Source: JAAYGT01 sp050252075 (GTDB lineage: Bacteria; Pseudomonadota; Gammaproteobacteria; Burkholderiales; Burkholderiaceae_B). From it: a stretch of DNA of 33,321 nucleotides. Shown here one piece after another: positions 1-8,823 of the stretch (positions are counted from its first letter, which is position 1; every line of letters begins with the position of its first letter). The stretch lies in NCBI GenBank assembly GCA_050252075.1, contig JBFWLP010000029.1, positions 1 through 33,321 on the forward strand, given 5' to 3'. A program made the translations under genes and the position numbers. The notes below the pieces were generated by a model. That model was not told where the DNA came from, ran no database searches, and saw only the letters and a program-made list of their open reading frames with translations.

Positions 1-423
1 CGCCGAGGTGAACTGGGGCAGGAACGCCAGAAAAAACAAAGAGACCTTGGGGTTGGTCACGTTCATGACGATCCCGCGCCGGTACAAGGCCCAGCCGCCC
101 AGCCGTACCGTTTCCGGTGTGTCGTTGCCGGCGCGGCCGGAATCGCGCAGGGCGCACCACCCCAGATAGGCCAGGTAGGCGGCGCCGGCCGCCTTCAGCA
201 CGACGAAAGCCGTTGCCGAGGCGGCAAGCAGGGCGGCCAGCCCCAGGGCAACGGCCAGGGTATGCACGACCAGGCCGGTGCATAAACCCAGCACCACCTG
301 GAAACCGCTGCGCGCACCCGCCATGGCCGATTGCATGATGACAAAAATATTGTCGGGGCCGGGAGTGAGTGCAAGAAGTACGGCTATGCCAAAAAAAACC
401 AGTGCAATGTCAAATGGAAGCAT
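1..423 (-). CDS. LysE/RhtB-family exporter, N-terminal 141 residues (partial)
   Basis: An open frame runs from ATG at 423 to the left edge of the window, so the C-terminus is missing. The N-terminus is hydrophobic and carries the LysE family signature LTPGPDN near residues 19-25. NVTNPK falls near residues 122-127 and the visible part ends in FLPQF. Known LysE/RhtB proteins export amino acids or derivatives across the inner membrane with about six helices; the substrate cannot be read from sequence. It is divergent from the cystathionine lyase gene with 70 bp between the two starts, so exporter and lyase may share a control region; a link to sulfur amino acids is inference only. A second family member lies at 16949-17581. 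Confidence 0.85.
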   Translation of the reverse strand, partial: MLPFDIALVFFGIAVLLALTPGPDNIFVIMQSAMAGARSGFQVVLGLCTGLVVHTLAVALGLAALLAASATAFVVLKAAGAAYLAYLGWCALRDSGRAGNDTPETVRLGGWALYRRGIVMNVTNPKVSLFFLAFLPQFTSA

Positions 424-493
424 AGCGGCATGCCCGGTATCTATTACTATCAAGGATTGCACATTTTAGCGTGCGTGCTTATTTACCGTTGCC

Positions 494-1705
494 ATGACCA
501 AGACCACCTCTTGCCACGTTGAAACCCTCCTGCAACACACGGGTGTGGGCCACTTTGATCCCCGAACCGGGGCGGCGCCGGTAGCGCTTCCCTCTATCCG
601 AACCAGCACTGTACGGTTCAAAGACCTGGCCGCGCTGGAACGCGCCATTGCCACGAAGGCGCAGGGCCATGAGCGGGCCGTTACGTATGGCCGTGTGGGT
701 ATGGATACCCACGCCGCTCTGGAAGATGTCTTCTGCCAGCTCGAGGCCGGGCAGCGGGCCTTTCTGGCGCCGTCCGGGCTAAGCGCCATAACACTGGCGC
801 TGTTCAGCCTGGTCAGTGCCGGTGACCATGTGCTTGTGGCCGACTGCGCCTATGGGCCGGTGCGCTATCTGGACAAAACCGTCTTGCAGCGGCTTGGGGT
901 CAATACCACCTATGCACGCGGCACGGTGGCGGCGCTGCGCGAGCAGTTGCGGCCCACCACCCGTGTGCTGTATGTGGAGTCGCCCGGTTCGCTGCTGTTC
1001 GAGATGCTCGATATGCCGGCGCTCGCCGCGTTCGCCCGCGAGCACGGGCTGATTCTCGTCACCGACAATACCTGGGGTTCGGGGTATATCTACCAGCCGC
1101 TGGCGCTGGGCGCGCATGTGTCCGTCGTGGCGGGCACCAAATACGTGGCCGGTCATTCCGATGTCATGCTGGGTGCCGTGGTGGCCAACGATGCGGCGCT
1201 GATCGACCGGCTGGCCGTCACGCATTACGCCATGGGTTACTCGGTGAGCGCCGACGATGCCTGGCTGGCGTTGCGCGGTGTGCGCACGCTGCCCATTCGC
1301 ATGCGAGAAACGGCGGATCACGCCATGCAGGTTTGCGAGTTCCTGCAGTCGCGGCCCGAGGTATCCCGCCTGTATCACCCGGCGTGGCCGCAAGATCCCG
1401 GGCATGCCCTGTGGCAACGTGACTGCTCGGGATCCAACGGCATGCTGTCGGTCGGTTTGACGCTCGACGGGCCGGCGTGCCGCCGTTTTGTCGACGCTCT
1501 TACGCTGTTTGGTATTGGCTTCTCGTGGGGCGGCTTTGAGAGCCTGGTGCAATGGGTCGACCCCGCCGGCCTGCAAAGCCATGGCTACTGGACGCAGAGT
1601 CCGCAGCCGTCGGTGGTGCGGTTTCATATCGGGCTGGAAGCGCCCGACGATCTTATTGCCGACCTGACCCAGGCCCTTGAGGCTGCGCGCACTGCAGGCG
1701 GCTGA
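494..1705 (+). CDS. metC: Cystathionine beta-lyase, PLP-dependent
   Basis: This 403-residue protein belongs to the Cys/Met-metabolism PLP enzyme family. YGR at 65-67 is the phosphate-binding Tyr/Arg element. PSGLSA at 93-98 fits the cofactor loop. D191 in the TDNTWGSG segment would hold the pyridine nitrogen, and K216 in GTKYVAGHSDVMLG is the expected Schiff-base lysine. The GYIYQPL stretch and the WGGFESL segment are typical of the bacterial MetC branch, which cleaves cystathionine to homocysteine, pyruvate and ammonia in methionine synthesis. Length matches the family. The ATG lacks a clear Shine-Dalgarno sequence. The upstream gene is a divergent LysE exporter and a GC hairpin follows the stop. 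A cysteine desulfhydrase-like or methionine gamma-lyase role cannot be excluded, but motifs favour MetC. Confidence 0.88.
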   Translation: MTKTTSCHVETLLQHTGVGHFDPRTGAAPVALPSIRTSTVRFKDLAALERAIATKAQGHERAVTYGRVGMDTHAALEDVFCQLEAGQRAFLAPSGLSAITLALFSLVSAGDHVLVADCAYGPVRYLDKTVLQRLGVNTTYARGTVAALREQLRPTTRVLYVESPGSLLFEMLDMPALAAFAREHGLILVTDNTWGSGYIYQPLALGAHVSVVAGTKYVAGHSDVMLGAVVANDAALIDRLAVTHYAMGYSVSADDAWLALRGVRTLPIRMRETADHAMQVCEFLQSRPEVSRLYHPAWPQDPGHALWQRDCSGSNGMLSVGLTLDGPACRRFVDALTLFGIGFSWGGFESLVQWVDPAGLQSHGYWTQSPQPSVVRFHIGLEAPDDLIADLTQALEAARTAGG

Positions 1706-1711
1706 GCCGCC

Positions 1712-1749
1712 GGGCCGGCCGGCGCCGGCCCTTGCGTTTATTTTTGCGT
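1712..1749 (+). terminator. Probable terminator after metC
   Basis: A perfect 8-bp GC stem (1712-1719 with 1724-1731, four-base loop) begins seven bases after the metC stop. T-rich sequence follows, with a run of five Ts at 1741-1745 rather than immediately after the stem. It sits between the convergent ends of metC and dsbA. Confidence 0.5.
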
Positions 1750-1755
1750 TTATTT
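1732..1755. repeat. Exact 12-bp tandem duplication across the dsbA stop
   Basis: The 12-mer TTGCGTTTATTT occurs twice head to tail (1732-1743, 1744-1755). The second copy contains the reverse complement of the dsbA stop codon (1750-1752). This looks like a slippage duplication of the gene end and has no effect on the protein. Confidence 0.8.
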
Positions 1756-2382
1756 GGCGGTCAGCTTTTCCACCAGTTTCTGCGCTTCGGTAATGGTGCC
1801 CTCGTAGCCATTGGCAATGGACGGCGAGGTTACGTACTTGCCACCGATGGCCAGGCTGGGGGTGCCGTCGATCTTGTAGGCCTGAGCCAGTTCGTTGGCG
1901 CGGTTGACCTTGGCCTGAACGCCGAACGAGCCGAATACGTTTTCAAACGCTTTGCGATCCACGCCTTGCTCGGCAACCCAGTCGGTAATGGCCTTGGCGT
2001 TGTATATGCGTTTGCGCTCATCGTGAATGGCGTTGAACACTTTGGGATGCAGGTCAAGGCGCCCCATGGCTTCCAGCGAATAGTACAGTTTCTGAAGGTC
2101 GGCCATGCTGGCATTGAAGGCAACGGGCACGTGCTTCAGCACGACATTCCCGGGGAATGTTTCCGACCATTTTTTCACCATGGGTTCCATCACGTTGCAG
2201 TGAGGGCAGGTGTAGGCGAAAAATTCCAGTACTTCTACTTTGCCGGTGGTGTCCGATGGCTGGGGCGGATCAATGGTGACATAGCGTTCGGCGGCCTGGG
2301 CGGAAAGGCCGGGCGCGAGCAGCGCGCTGACACTCAGTGCGGCGATGGCGCCGGCACGTAAAACAGATTGAAACAAAGACAT
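1750..2382 (-). CDS. dsbA: Periplasmic thiol:disulfide interchange protein DsbA
   Basis: This 210-residue protein has a Sec signal peptide (hydrophobic core about 10-28, cleavage likely near AQA-AE at 30-31). A thioredoxin-fold domain with a helical insertion follows. The active site is CPHC at 59-62 after the EFFAYT strand, and the cis-proline loop is GTPS at 173-176. DsbA oxidises cysteine pairs of proteins entering the periplasm and is recycled by DsbB. It lies third in a minus-strand cluster, 64 bp after the SPOR gene stop, an order (argS, SPOR gene, dsbA) I associate with Alcaligenaceae. The proximity of envelope genes is consistent with co-transcription, but a separate promoter in the 64-bp gap is possible. 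Confidence 0.95.
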   Translation of the reverse strand: MSLFQSVLRAGAIAALSVSALLAPGLSAQAAERYVTIDPPQPSDTTGKVEVLEFFAYTCPHCNVMEPMVKKWSETFPGNVVLKHVPVAFNASMADLQKLYYSLEAMGRLDLHPKVFNAIHDERKRIYNAKAITDWVAEQGVDRKAFENVFGSFGVQAKVNRANELAQAYKIDGTPSLAIGGKYVTSPSIANGYEGTITEAQKLVEKLTAK

Positions 2383-2446
2383 AGTGACGATTCCGTAAGT
2401 CGATGGTCGAGAAAGTTGTCGGGAAAGGCGTTAAACGCACAGCGGG

Positions 2447-3133
2447 CTAGGGGCGAACGACAGTGGACTCGATCTTTTCCTGACCCAGCCGGGCGCGGGA
2501 GCGGTTCATTTCATCAATCCCCTTGAACGGGCCGACGCGAACACGGTGCAAGGCCTCGCCGTTCACAACGGTTTGTTGAATGGTAACAGGCAGGCCCAGC
2601 AGCAAAATTCGCGCCTGCATGGCCTGGGCGTCGGCCTGGGAGCGGAATGCACCCGCCTGCAGCGCATACGTGGTTTGAGTGTCGGCAGCCGGACGAGTTC
2701 CCGACGGCGCCGTCGCGGCGGCAGGGGCCGTGGCCGACGGGGCGCGAGCGCCGGGCGCTTCGGTGCCCGGAACGGCGGCCGGCTCCGGTGCCGTTTTCGT
2801 AAGATTGGCGATCAGCTGGTCCAGGCTGCCTTCGGCCGGGGCGGAGGGCGTGCCCGGTGCCGGTGGCTGGATGCGTGTGTCGGTGGGGCCTCGCGGCGCT
2901 GTACCTGCGCTGCCGAACAGCCCCAGATTGGGATCAGGGGCGTCGCGCACATCGGGCAGCAACACCTTGGACGGATCGCGGCTGGCCTTGTCGGCGAAGG
3001 GCATGGGAACTTGCGTAACAAACAAGGCTACCGCCACGGCGGCGGCAAGCCCCAGAATAAGCCCGACCAGCACCCCGAACAGCGTGATGCCGCCGGAGCG
3101 TTTGGTCGCCGATTTACGGGTGGTACGAGCCAT
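2447..3133 (-). CDS. SPOR-domain cell-envelope protein, FtsN-like layout
   Basis: This 228-residue protein has a basic N-terminus (MARTTRKSATKR), one membrane segment at about 16-41 and a Pro/Ala-rich linker. The C-terminal SPOR domain covers about residues 153-226 (YALQAGAFRS, then HRVRVGPF). SPOR domains bind denuded septal peptidoglycan; with a single membrane anchor the protein probably acts at the division site. The ATG at 3133 is preferred over upstream in-frame codons because it lies eight bases after the argS stop and starts directly before the anchor. The upstream extension to 3298 would overlap argS and encodes an unlikely Arg-rich stretch. It is translated in the argS-SPOR-dsbA direction. 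True FtsN identity is not established. Confidence 0.87.
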   Translation of the reverse strand: MARTTRKSATKRSGGITLFGVLVGLILGLAAAVAVALFVTQVPMPFADKASRDPSKVLLPDVRDAPDPNLGLFGSAGTAPRGPTDTRIQPPAPGTPSAPAEGSLDQLIANLTKTAPEPAAVPGTEAPGARAPSATAPAAATAPSGTRPAADTQTTYALQAGAFRSQADAQAMQARILLLGLPVTIQQTVVNGEALHRVRVGPFKGIDEMNRSRARLGQEKIESTVVRP

Positions 3134-3141
3134 AATAGAAC

Positions 3142-4824
3142 TTACATCCTTTCGGGGGCGCTGACCCCAAGCAATGCCAGGCCATTCGAGATCACCTGCG
3201 CGGTGGCCTGGGCAAGACGCAGGCGCGCCAGTTTCAGGCCGTTGTCGTCGACGAGTACGCGTTCCGCGTTGTACCACGCGTGGAAATCGGCCGCGCAATC
3301 ACGCAGCCAGAAGGCCAGGTGATGCGGAGCCAGCTCTTGCGCCGATAACGCCAGTGTTGCCGGAAATTCGGCCAGTCGCTGCATCAGGGCGAGCTCGGTG
3401 GGGGCAACCAGGGTGTGAACGGGGGCGTTGCGCAGGTCGTCCGGCGAAGGCGACGATTGCGCCAGCATGGAGCAAATACGTGCGTGGGCATACTGGATAT
3501 AGTACACCGGGTTCTCTTCGCTTTTGGACAGCGCCAGATCGATATCGAACACGAATTCGGAGTCGGCCCGCCGCTGGATCAGGAAGAACCGCACGGCGTC
3601 CTGGCCGACCCAGTCGATCAGATCGCGCAGGGTGACGTAACTGCCGGCGCGCTTGGATATTTTCACCTCGGCCCCATTGCGCACGACTTTGACCATCTTG
3701 TGCAAAATGTACGAGGGATAGTCGGGCGGAATGCCCAGGTTCAGCCCCTGCAAACCGGCGCGCACACGGGCAATGGTGCCGTGGTGGTCGCTGCCCTGAA
3801 TGTTGATCGCCCGATGAAACCCGCGCTCCCATTTACTGACATGGTAAGCCACATCGGGTACGAAGTAGGTATAGCCGCCTTCCGACTTGCGCATGACGCG
3901 GTCTTTGTCGTCGCCGGTACCCAGCTCGGTGGTGCGCAGCCACAAGGCACCCTCGCTTTCATAGGTATGGCCGGCCTGCACCAGTGCCTGGACGGTTTCC
4001 TCGACGCGACCCGAGGTATACAGCGAGCTTTCCAGATAATAGTTGTCGAAGGACAGGCCGAAAGCCTGAAGATCCAGATCCTGCTCGCGCCGCAGGTAAG
4101 CCACGGCAAAGCGGCGAATGTCGTTCAGGTTGTCGATGTCGCCGGTGGCCGTGACATTGATGCCGTCGGCGGTGACCGTGACGCATGCCTGGTAGTCGCG
4201 GGCGATGTCCAGAATGTAGTCGCCCTTGTAGCCATCGGCGGGGAAGGCGGCGTCGTCGGGCAGAATGCCGCGTGCGCGCGCCTGAACACTGATGGCTAGG
4301 TTGTCGATCTGGTTGCCGGCGTCGTTGTAGTAGAACTCGCGCGTTACCTGGTAGCCTTGGGAGCTGAAAAGGCGGCACAAGGAGTCGCCCAGTGCGGCCT
4401 GACGGGCGTGGCCTACGTGCAGCGGCCCGGTGGGGTTGGCGGACACAAACTCCACCATGAGTTTCTCGCCGCCGGGCGGGGTGTGCCCGAACTGCGCGCC
4501 GTTCTGTTGAATCTGTTCCAGCACTTGCTGGCGCGCCGCGGCCGTCAGCCGGAAATTGATGAAGCCCGGCCCCGCGATTTCTATGTCGGCGATCAGTGGT
4601 GCGATGGTGGCATCGGCTTTCAATGCGTTGACAATGGCCTGTGCCAGCTCGCGCGGGTTGCGTCGGGCCGGTTTGGCCAGCTGCATGGCAATATTGCACG
4701 CAATGTCGCCGTGGGCCGCAACCTTGGGGCGCTCCAGTGTGGGGGCGGCGTCAACGTCGGGCAGCAGGCCTGCCACGGCGGTTTGAATAGCGGAAATAAG
4801 TTGTTGTTGTTGCCCTGAAAGCAT
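3142..4824 (-). CDS. argS: Arginyl-tRNA synthetase
   Basis: This 560-residue class I synthetase joins arginine to tRNA-Arg. The N-terminal Arg-tRNA domain covers about residues 5-95. The HIGH-type motif is HVGH at 136-139 (preceded by ANPTGPL). The KMSKS-type motif is KISKR at 388-392, and a DALR anticodon-binding domain ends the protein. Length matches the bacterial family. The chosen start gives the usual N-terminus; its Shine-Dalgarno sequence is weak. The 131 bp between the RHS gene stop (4956) and this start must hold the promoter if it is not transcribed from upstream. That gap contains a small GC hairpin without a T run, so the RHS gene may read through into argS. The SPOR gene follows eight bases later. 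Confidence 0.97.
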   Translation of the reverse strand: MLSGQQQQLISAIQTAVAGLLPDVDAAPTLERPKVAAHGDIACNIAMQLAKPARRNPRELAQAIVNALKADATIAPLIADIEIAGPGFINFRLTAAARQQVLEQIQQNGAQFGHTPPGGEKLMVEFVSANPTGPLHVGHARQAALGDSLCRLFSSQGYQVTREFYYNDAGNQIDNLAISVQARARGILPDDAAFPADGYKGDYILDIARDYQACVTVTADGINVTATGDIDNLNDIRRFAVAYLRREQDLDLQAFGLSFDNYYLESSLYTSGRVEETVQALVQAGHTYESEGALWLRTTELGTGDDKDRVMRKSEGGYTYFVPDVAYHVSKWERGFHRAINIQGSDHHGTIARVRAGLQGLNLGIPPDYPSYILHKMVKVVRNGAEVKISKRAGSYVTLRDLIDWVGQDAVRFFLIQRRADSEFVFDIDLALSKSEENPVYYIQYAHARICSMLAQSSPSPDDLRNAPVHTLVAPTELALMQRLAEFPATLALSAQELAPHHLAFWLRDCAADFHAWYNAERVLVDDNGLKLARLRLAQATAQVISNGLALLGVSAPERM

Positions 4825-4955
4825 AAGAGTGAAGCTCGGGAAAAGGTTGTGCGTATTGAGGGGCGTGCCAAAAAGCCCATAGGTGCGGTGGGCCGGCGTT
4901 TGGCCGAAGGCGGCCCGGCGCGCTTTGGGCTAAATGATAGCGTGAATTCTCCTTT

Positions 4956-7900
4956 TCATGCCGGAGGTTGCCGCCACCCCAACGTGTCGTTCAGCCATTT
5001 CGCGTAGCCTGCCATGTCGACATCGGCCACCGGCTCACCGGCCGGGCGTGTGAGCCAGTCGGCGTGGCGTGCAATGAAGGCCTCGGTGGCGAGGCGCGCC
5101 CGTTCTCCCAGTACAGCGTGTTCGTGCTGGTAGTTCAGTGCGTGTGTTCCGTCGGCATTCAGTACCGCCCGGTCACCGTTTACCAGGTAGCGCAGGGTGG
5201 ACGACCGCTCATCGTGCAGGTACGGCGTGGTAATGTCGCGGTCGGCGTCGGCCAGGCGGAAATCGGTCTGGGTGGCGCGTGCCTGCCAGACCATCCAGTT
5301 CAGGGCCACATCGGAAAGGTCACCGCCACGCGGCGCGCCGTGATCGTCAATGGTCAGGTATCCGCCGCCGATATCGGCGTGGGCGCCGACGAACGGCGCC
5401 TCGACCACATTGGCTGCATGGGTGTCACCGGCGCTGCTCAGCGGAAACAGCCACCGGCGTTCCTGCAGCGCGACGGCATGCGCGATCCATTGCCAGGCGC
5501 TGGACAAGGTAAGGTTATACAGCGTGTTCCGACTGCCGTTGATGCCGAATTGCGCAACCGTGTCGAACAGTCCCATAAAACGCAGATCCAGACACACCTG
5601 CAGCTCGCCCAGATAGGGGTGGGAATAGCGGAACAGTCCGGCCTGTGTATGTTCGGCAATCTGGTTGCCGAAGTGCCGGGCCAGCGCCGCTCCGCGCGAA
5701 AACCCGATGATGTCCAGCGGCGTTGTCTCGGTGCTGCCGTTCAGTGCGGCCATTTGCTGAAGAAACCGTTGCCACTGCTGCTGAAGAATGCGATCACCGC
5801 TATAGCCGGTCAGGGCATCCCAGGAAACGTGTGCGGACTGACCCGGCCCTGCCTGATAGAACACCGGGCCGTCCTGATAGGCCTGACTCATTTTCCACAC
5901 GTTGCTTTGTGTCGAGGGATCCTGCCGGGTTCCATCAAACGCAAAAAGCAGCAAACCCAGCGGATCCAGAAATCGTCCAGGCTGTTGTGCGGCATATCCA
6001 AGGGCATCGCCCACCGGAAGCGGGCCCAGTGGGTCGGGTTCCAGATATTGGCCGAACATTGGCAAGTAGGTGCGAAACAGGTTGTCGTGCCAGCCTGTTT
6101 CGGCGTCGAACAGCTGGCCCGGCAGGCGTAATGGCAGGTCCAGTGCCGAAGCGGCGGTGCTTGCCAGGCCCGACGGTGTGTAGTCGGCCTGCCAGACCTC
6201 GCGTTGTTCGGCGTTTGTAACCAGATGCGGGGCTCCCAGCCGGGAGCTGTGAACAAAGAACAGCATTCCCCGTGAGGCGGCTTTTTCGCCGGTGTCATGC
6301 CCATCGGCTTGATGACTGCCGGTGTAATCGATCAGCCCGACCAGAGCATGGCCGGCATACAGAAAACGTTGCGTGATGTGTGGACCGGGTGCCCCGGCCG
6401 TGCTGCGTGTGGTCGATGGCGAGGTTGTTCGCGCCTGCGCCACCACGCGATTGTCCAGGTAAAAATAATGCGTGGTGCCGGCCGATGTGTGTTTGCTGAT
6501 ACGGTGGCCGAAGGCGTTGTGACCGAACCGGGCCAGTGTGGTGCCGTTTTCCTGAACGGCCGCCAGGCGGCGATTGGCACCGTAGTGCAGTATGCGGTTC
6601 CCCACCCGGAGCGGCAAGCCCGATGCATCGCGAGTGATGTCCGGGCGTTCCGTGATGCCGTTGATGCTCGCGGCTGCGCTGGAGCCATCATCGTTCCAGG
6701 CATAAAAATGGCGTGTCCGGCGTTCGGCTTGCCTGGTCACGGCGGTGTGGCCCTGGGCGGTTGCCAGCCGTTGCTGCACGTCGTACCCGAATTGCCGGGC
6801 CGTTCGCCGTGTGGCCGTGTGCGTTTCCAGAATGTCGCTTTCGTGGCGTAATCGACCTTCGCCGTCAAAGCGGGTGCGTTGCAGCCGGCGTATGCCGTGA
6901 CGGTCCGCCAGGTTCAGGTCGTGCAGGCGTGTCCGGTGGTGTTGCGCCACCCACAGTCTCATTCCGTTGCCATAGCGGTATCCGGCCACGGAAGGTGCAC
7001 TGTCGATGACAGTTTCGGGTGTCGAGTTTTCAGGCTCCCAGCGCAAACGGGCGAGCCTGCCCGAGGCGTGCCAGTCGTACAGCAGGGCCCCGCCTTCGGG
7101 CAACTCGTGCTTGACCAGCCGATGACGGGCGTCGTAGTGAAAACGCTCCGCAAAGTCGAGAGGCGTCGATCCGGCCTCGATGCCCGGACGCGCAATGTGC
7201 CGCTCGATGAGTCTGCCGTGGCGGTCGTGCCGTCGTGTTTCCGTTTCACCGGCATGGCGGATCTGCTGTAGCCGGCGCCCGTGCCAGCGCAGGTCTGCGA
7301 TGTCGTCTTGCCCGTCGTGCCGCGTTTGCGTAATGCGTGTTGGCCGACGCTGCGCGTCCACATCGATACGCCGGCTGTCGCCGTTGGCAAACCGTTGCAG
7401 GCGCGGGATGCCGTCGCGGTGGTAGTGCATTTGCTCGTTGCCCGTCAACGGGGTTTCCCAGGCGGTGCGCCGGCCGGCCCGGTCAAAATGCATGACCAGG
7501 TGGGGCCATCCGCGGGCGGTCCGGCCCCAGCGCAAGGTGCGCGTGGCCCCCGTGGCATCGCGTTCGATCTGAATGCCGTTGATACGGGTGGCTCGACCAT
7601 GGGCGTCGTACTGAGCCGATCCCTGCCGGATCTCGCAGGCGGTGCAATCGCGGTGAATGACCCTGACCACGCGATGGCCCCGAGGGGTCAGGGCGATGTG
7701 AAACTGTGTGCGGCGCCCGTGGGGTCCGCTGACGCGGGTTTGTCCGGGCCGGGTGGTCGTGGGTGAGGAGATGTAGTGCAGGCTGATGGTGTCGCCCGGC
7801 GTGTCGGCGCTTTGGACGACCCGGTTCTGCGCATCGTAATGCCATGTACGCAAACGCTGCCGGTGTCGGCCGGAGGGCGTTTCGAGCGTTATTCCGGTCA

Positions 7901-8705
7901 GTGCGTGGCGGTTTCCACTTTGTTGCCCGGGCTCAAACAGATAATGGCGCTGCATGCCGTCGGGCCGTCGCATTGTCACCAGGCGATTTTCAGCATCGTA
8001 ATCGTAGTGGAAGCGCCCCAGCGGCGTGTCGATGGCCGCAAGGCGTGCGGCGTTTCCGGACGGCTGATAGTGAAAGCGCAAAAGTGTGCGCTGGTTCCGG
8101 CGCACTGTCCGAATGGCATGGGGCGCCGCATGGGCGGCGGGCAGCCGGTCAATGTCGATCCGTTGTTCCGGGCCCTGCACCAGGCTCACCAGGTAGCCTG
8201 ACGGGCCGAACCAGAGCTGCCGGCCGTCGGGCCATTGCCATCGCCATTGCCCGCCTTCCTTGTTAAGGGTGCCGTGAGTGGGATGCTGCAGGTTTTCGCC
8301 TGCGCCGGTGAAGAAAAGCAGGCTGCCGTCGGCCTGGCGAACCTGCCGGCGGTCGCCATAAGGAATCAGCCGGACATCGTACGACCAGCGCCAGCCGGGA
8401 GTTGGGGACAGGCGTTCGGGCTGCTGGCTGTTGTAGTGGCGAACCAGTTCGATACCTGGGGCGGACGCGCCGGACGGCATATCCACGTCGCGCACATATT
8501 TGTTGCCGGTTGCCAGATGCACCGGGTTTCCAATGCCGGGATTGAGGATCGGTTCCCCGGTGCCCGCAGACGCCAGGTCACCGGGTGCGCAGGGCGAGCC
8601 TAGTGCGGCGGGGCCGCAGCTTGCCTGGCCGATGGCCGGCGGGGTGCGGTAGAAGAAGGCGCACAGTGTCAGCAGGCCAAGCACAGCAAGTTTCAGGCGG
8701 GTCAT
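4956..8705 (-). CDS. Sec-signalled RHS/YD-repeat protein with C-terminal Tle1/DUF2235 phospholipase domain
   Basis: This 1249-residue protein starts with a Sec signal peptide (hydrophobic core about 5-18, cleavage near IGQA-S at 28-29, no lipobox). A DUF6531-like entry segment follows (GNPVHLATGNKY at 59-70), then many YD repeats (YDAENRLV, YDAQNRVV, YDARHRLV). The RHS core ends in DPLG at 891 and DPLGL at 914-918, the paired aspartate motif of self-cleaving RHS cages. The 331-residue variable tail (919-1249; bases 4956-5951) carries FDGT near its start and GFSRG at 1001-1005 with candidate nucleophile S1003. LFDTV with D1048 and GAHADIGGGY with H1109 complete the pattern. These are hallmarks of DUF2235/Tle1 lipases, known as type VI secretion effectors. 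No PAAR or VgrG part is present. A CAGGA Shine-Dalgarno sequence precedes the ATG. Toxin function is inferred. Confidence 0.9.
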   Translation of the reverse strand: MTRLKLAVLGLLTLCAFFYRTPPAIGQASCGPAALGSPCAPGDLASAGTGEPILNPGIGNPVHLATGNKYVRDVDMPSGASAPGIELVRHYNSQQPERLSPTPGWRWSYDVRLIPYGDRRQVRQADGSLLFFTGAGENLQHPTHGTLNKEGGQWRWQWPDGRQLWFGPSGYLVSLVQGPEQRIDIDRLPAAHAAPHAIRTVRRNQRTLLRFHYQPSGNAARLAAIDTPLGRFHYDYDAENRLVTMRRPDGMQRHYLFEPGQQSGNRHALTGITLETPSGRHRQRLRTWHYDAQNRVVQSADTPGDTISLHYISSPTTTRPGQTRVSGPHGRRTQFHIALTPRGHRVVRVIHRDCTACEIRQGSAQYDAHGRATRINGIQIERDATGATRTLRWGRTARGWPHLVMHFDRAGRRTAWETPLTGNEQMHYHRDGIPRLQRFANGDSRRIDVDAQRRPTRITQTRHDGQDDIADLRWHGRRLQQIRHAGETETRRHDRHGRLIERHIARPGIEAGSTPLDFAERFHYDARHRLVKHELPEGGALLYDWHASGRLARLRWEPENSTPETVIDSAPSVAGYRYGNGMRLWVAQHHRTRLHDLNLADRHGIRRLQRTRFDGEGRLRHESDILETHTATRRTARQFGYDVQQRLATAQGHTAVTRQAERRTRHFYAWNDDGSSAAASINGITERPDITRDASGLPLRVGNRILHYGANRRLAAVQENGTTLARFGHNAFGHRISKHTSAGTTHYFYLDNRVVAQARTTSPSTTRSTAGAPGPHITQRFLYAGHALVGLIDYTGSHQADGHDTGEKAASRGMLFFVHSSRLGAPHLVTNAEQREVWQADYTPSGLASTAASALDLPLRLPGQLFDAETGWHDNLFRTYLPMFGQYLEPDPLGPLPVGDALGYAAQQPGRFLDPLGLLLFAFDGTRQDPSTQSNVWKMSQAYQDGPVFYQAGPGQSAHVSWDALTGYSGDRILQQQWQRFLQQMAALNGSTETTPLDIIGFSRGAALARHFGNQIAEHTQAGLFRYSHPYLGELQVCLDLRFMGLFDTVAQFGINGSRNTLYNLTLSSAWQWIAHAVALQERRWLFPLSSAGDTHAANVVEAPFVGAHADIGGGYLTIDDHGAPRGGDLSDVALNWMVWQARATQTDFRLADADRDITTPYLHDERSSTLRYLVNGDRAVLNADGTHALNYQHEHAVLGERARLATEAFIARHADWLTRPAGEPVADVDMAGYAKWLNDTLGWRQPPA

Positions 8706-8823
8706 GAACGGGTCCTGGGGCGTCTGTCGATGCCTATTTTCCCGCTTGGCAGTTCAGTACAGTTCGGGTAGTGTATGACTATGTCCATGCGCAGTTGTCG
8801 CACTATGCACACAGGGGGCTATC

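Noticed and set aside
494..1705. metC as the methionine gamma-lyase partner of the E1 at 29222
   Set aside because: About 27 kb away, and its motifs fit the cystathionine beta-lyase branch.
4968..6131. 387-residue plus-strand frame opposite the RHS lipase tail, as a possible immunity gene
   Set aside because: Lies wholly antisense to the toxin domain, has no family motif and is explained as a codon shadow.
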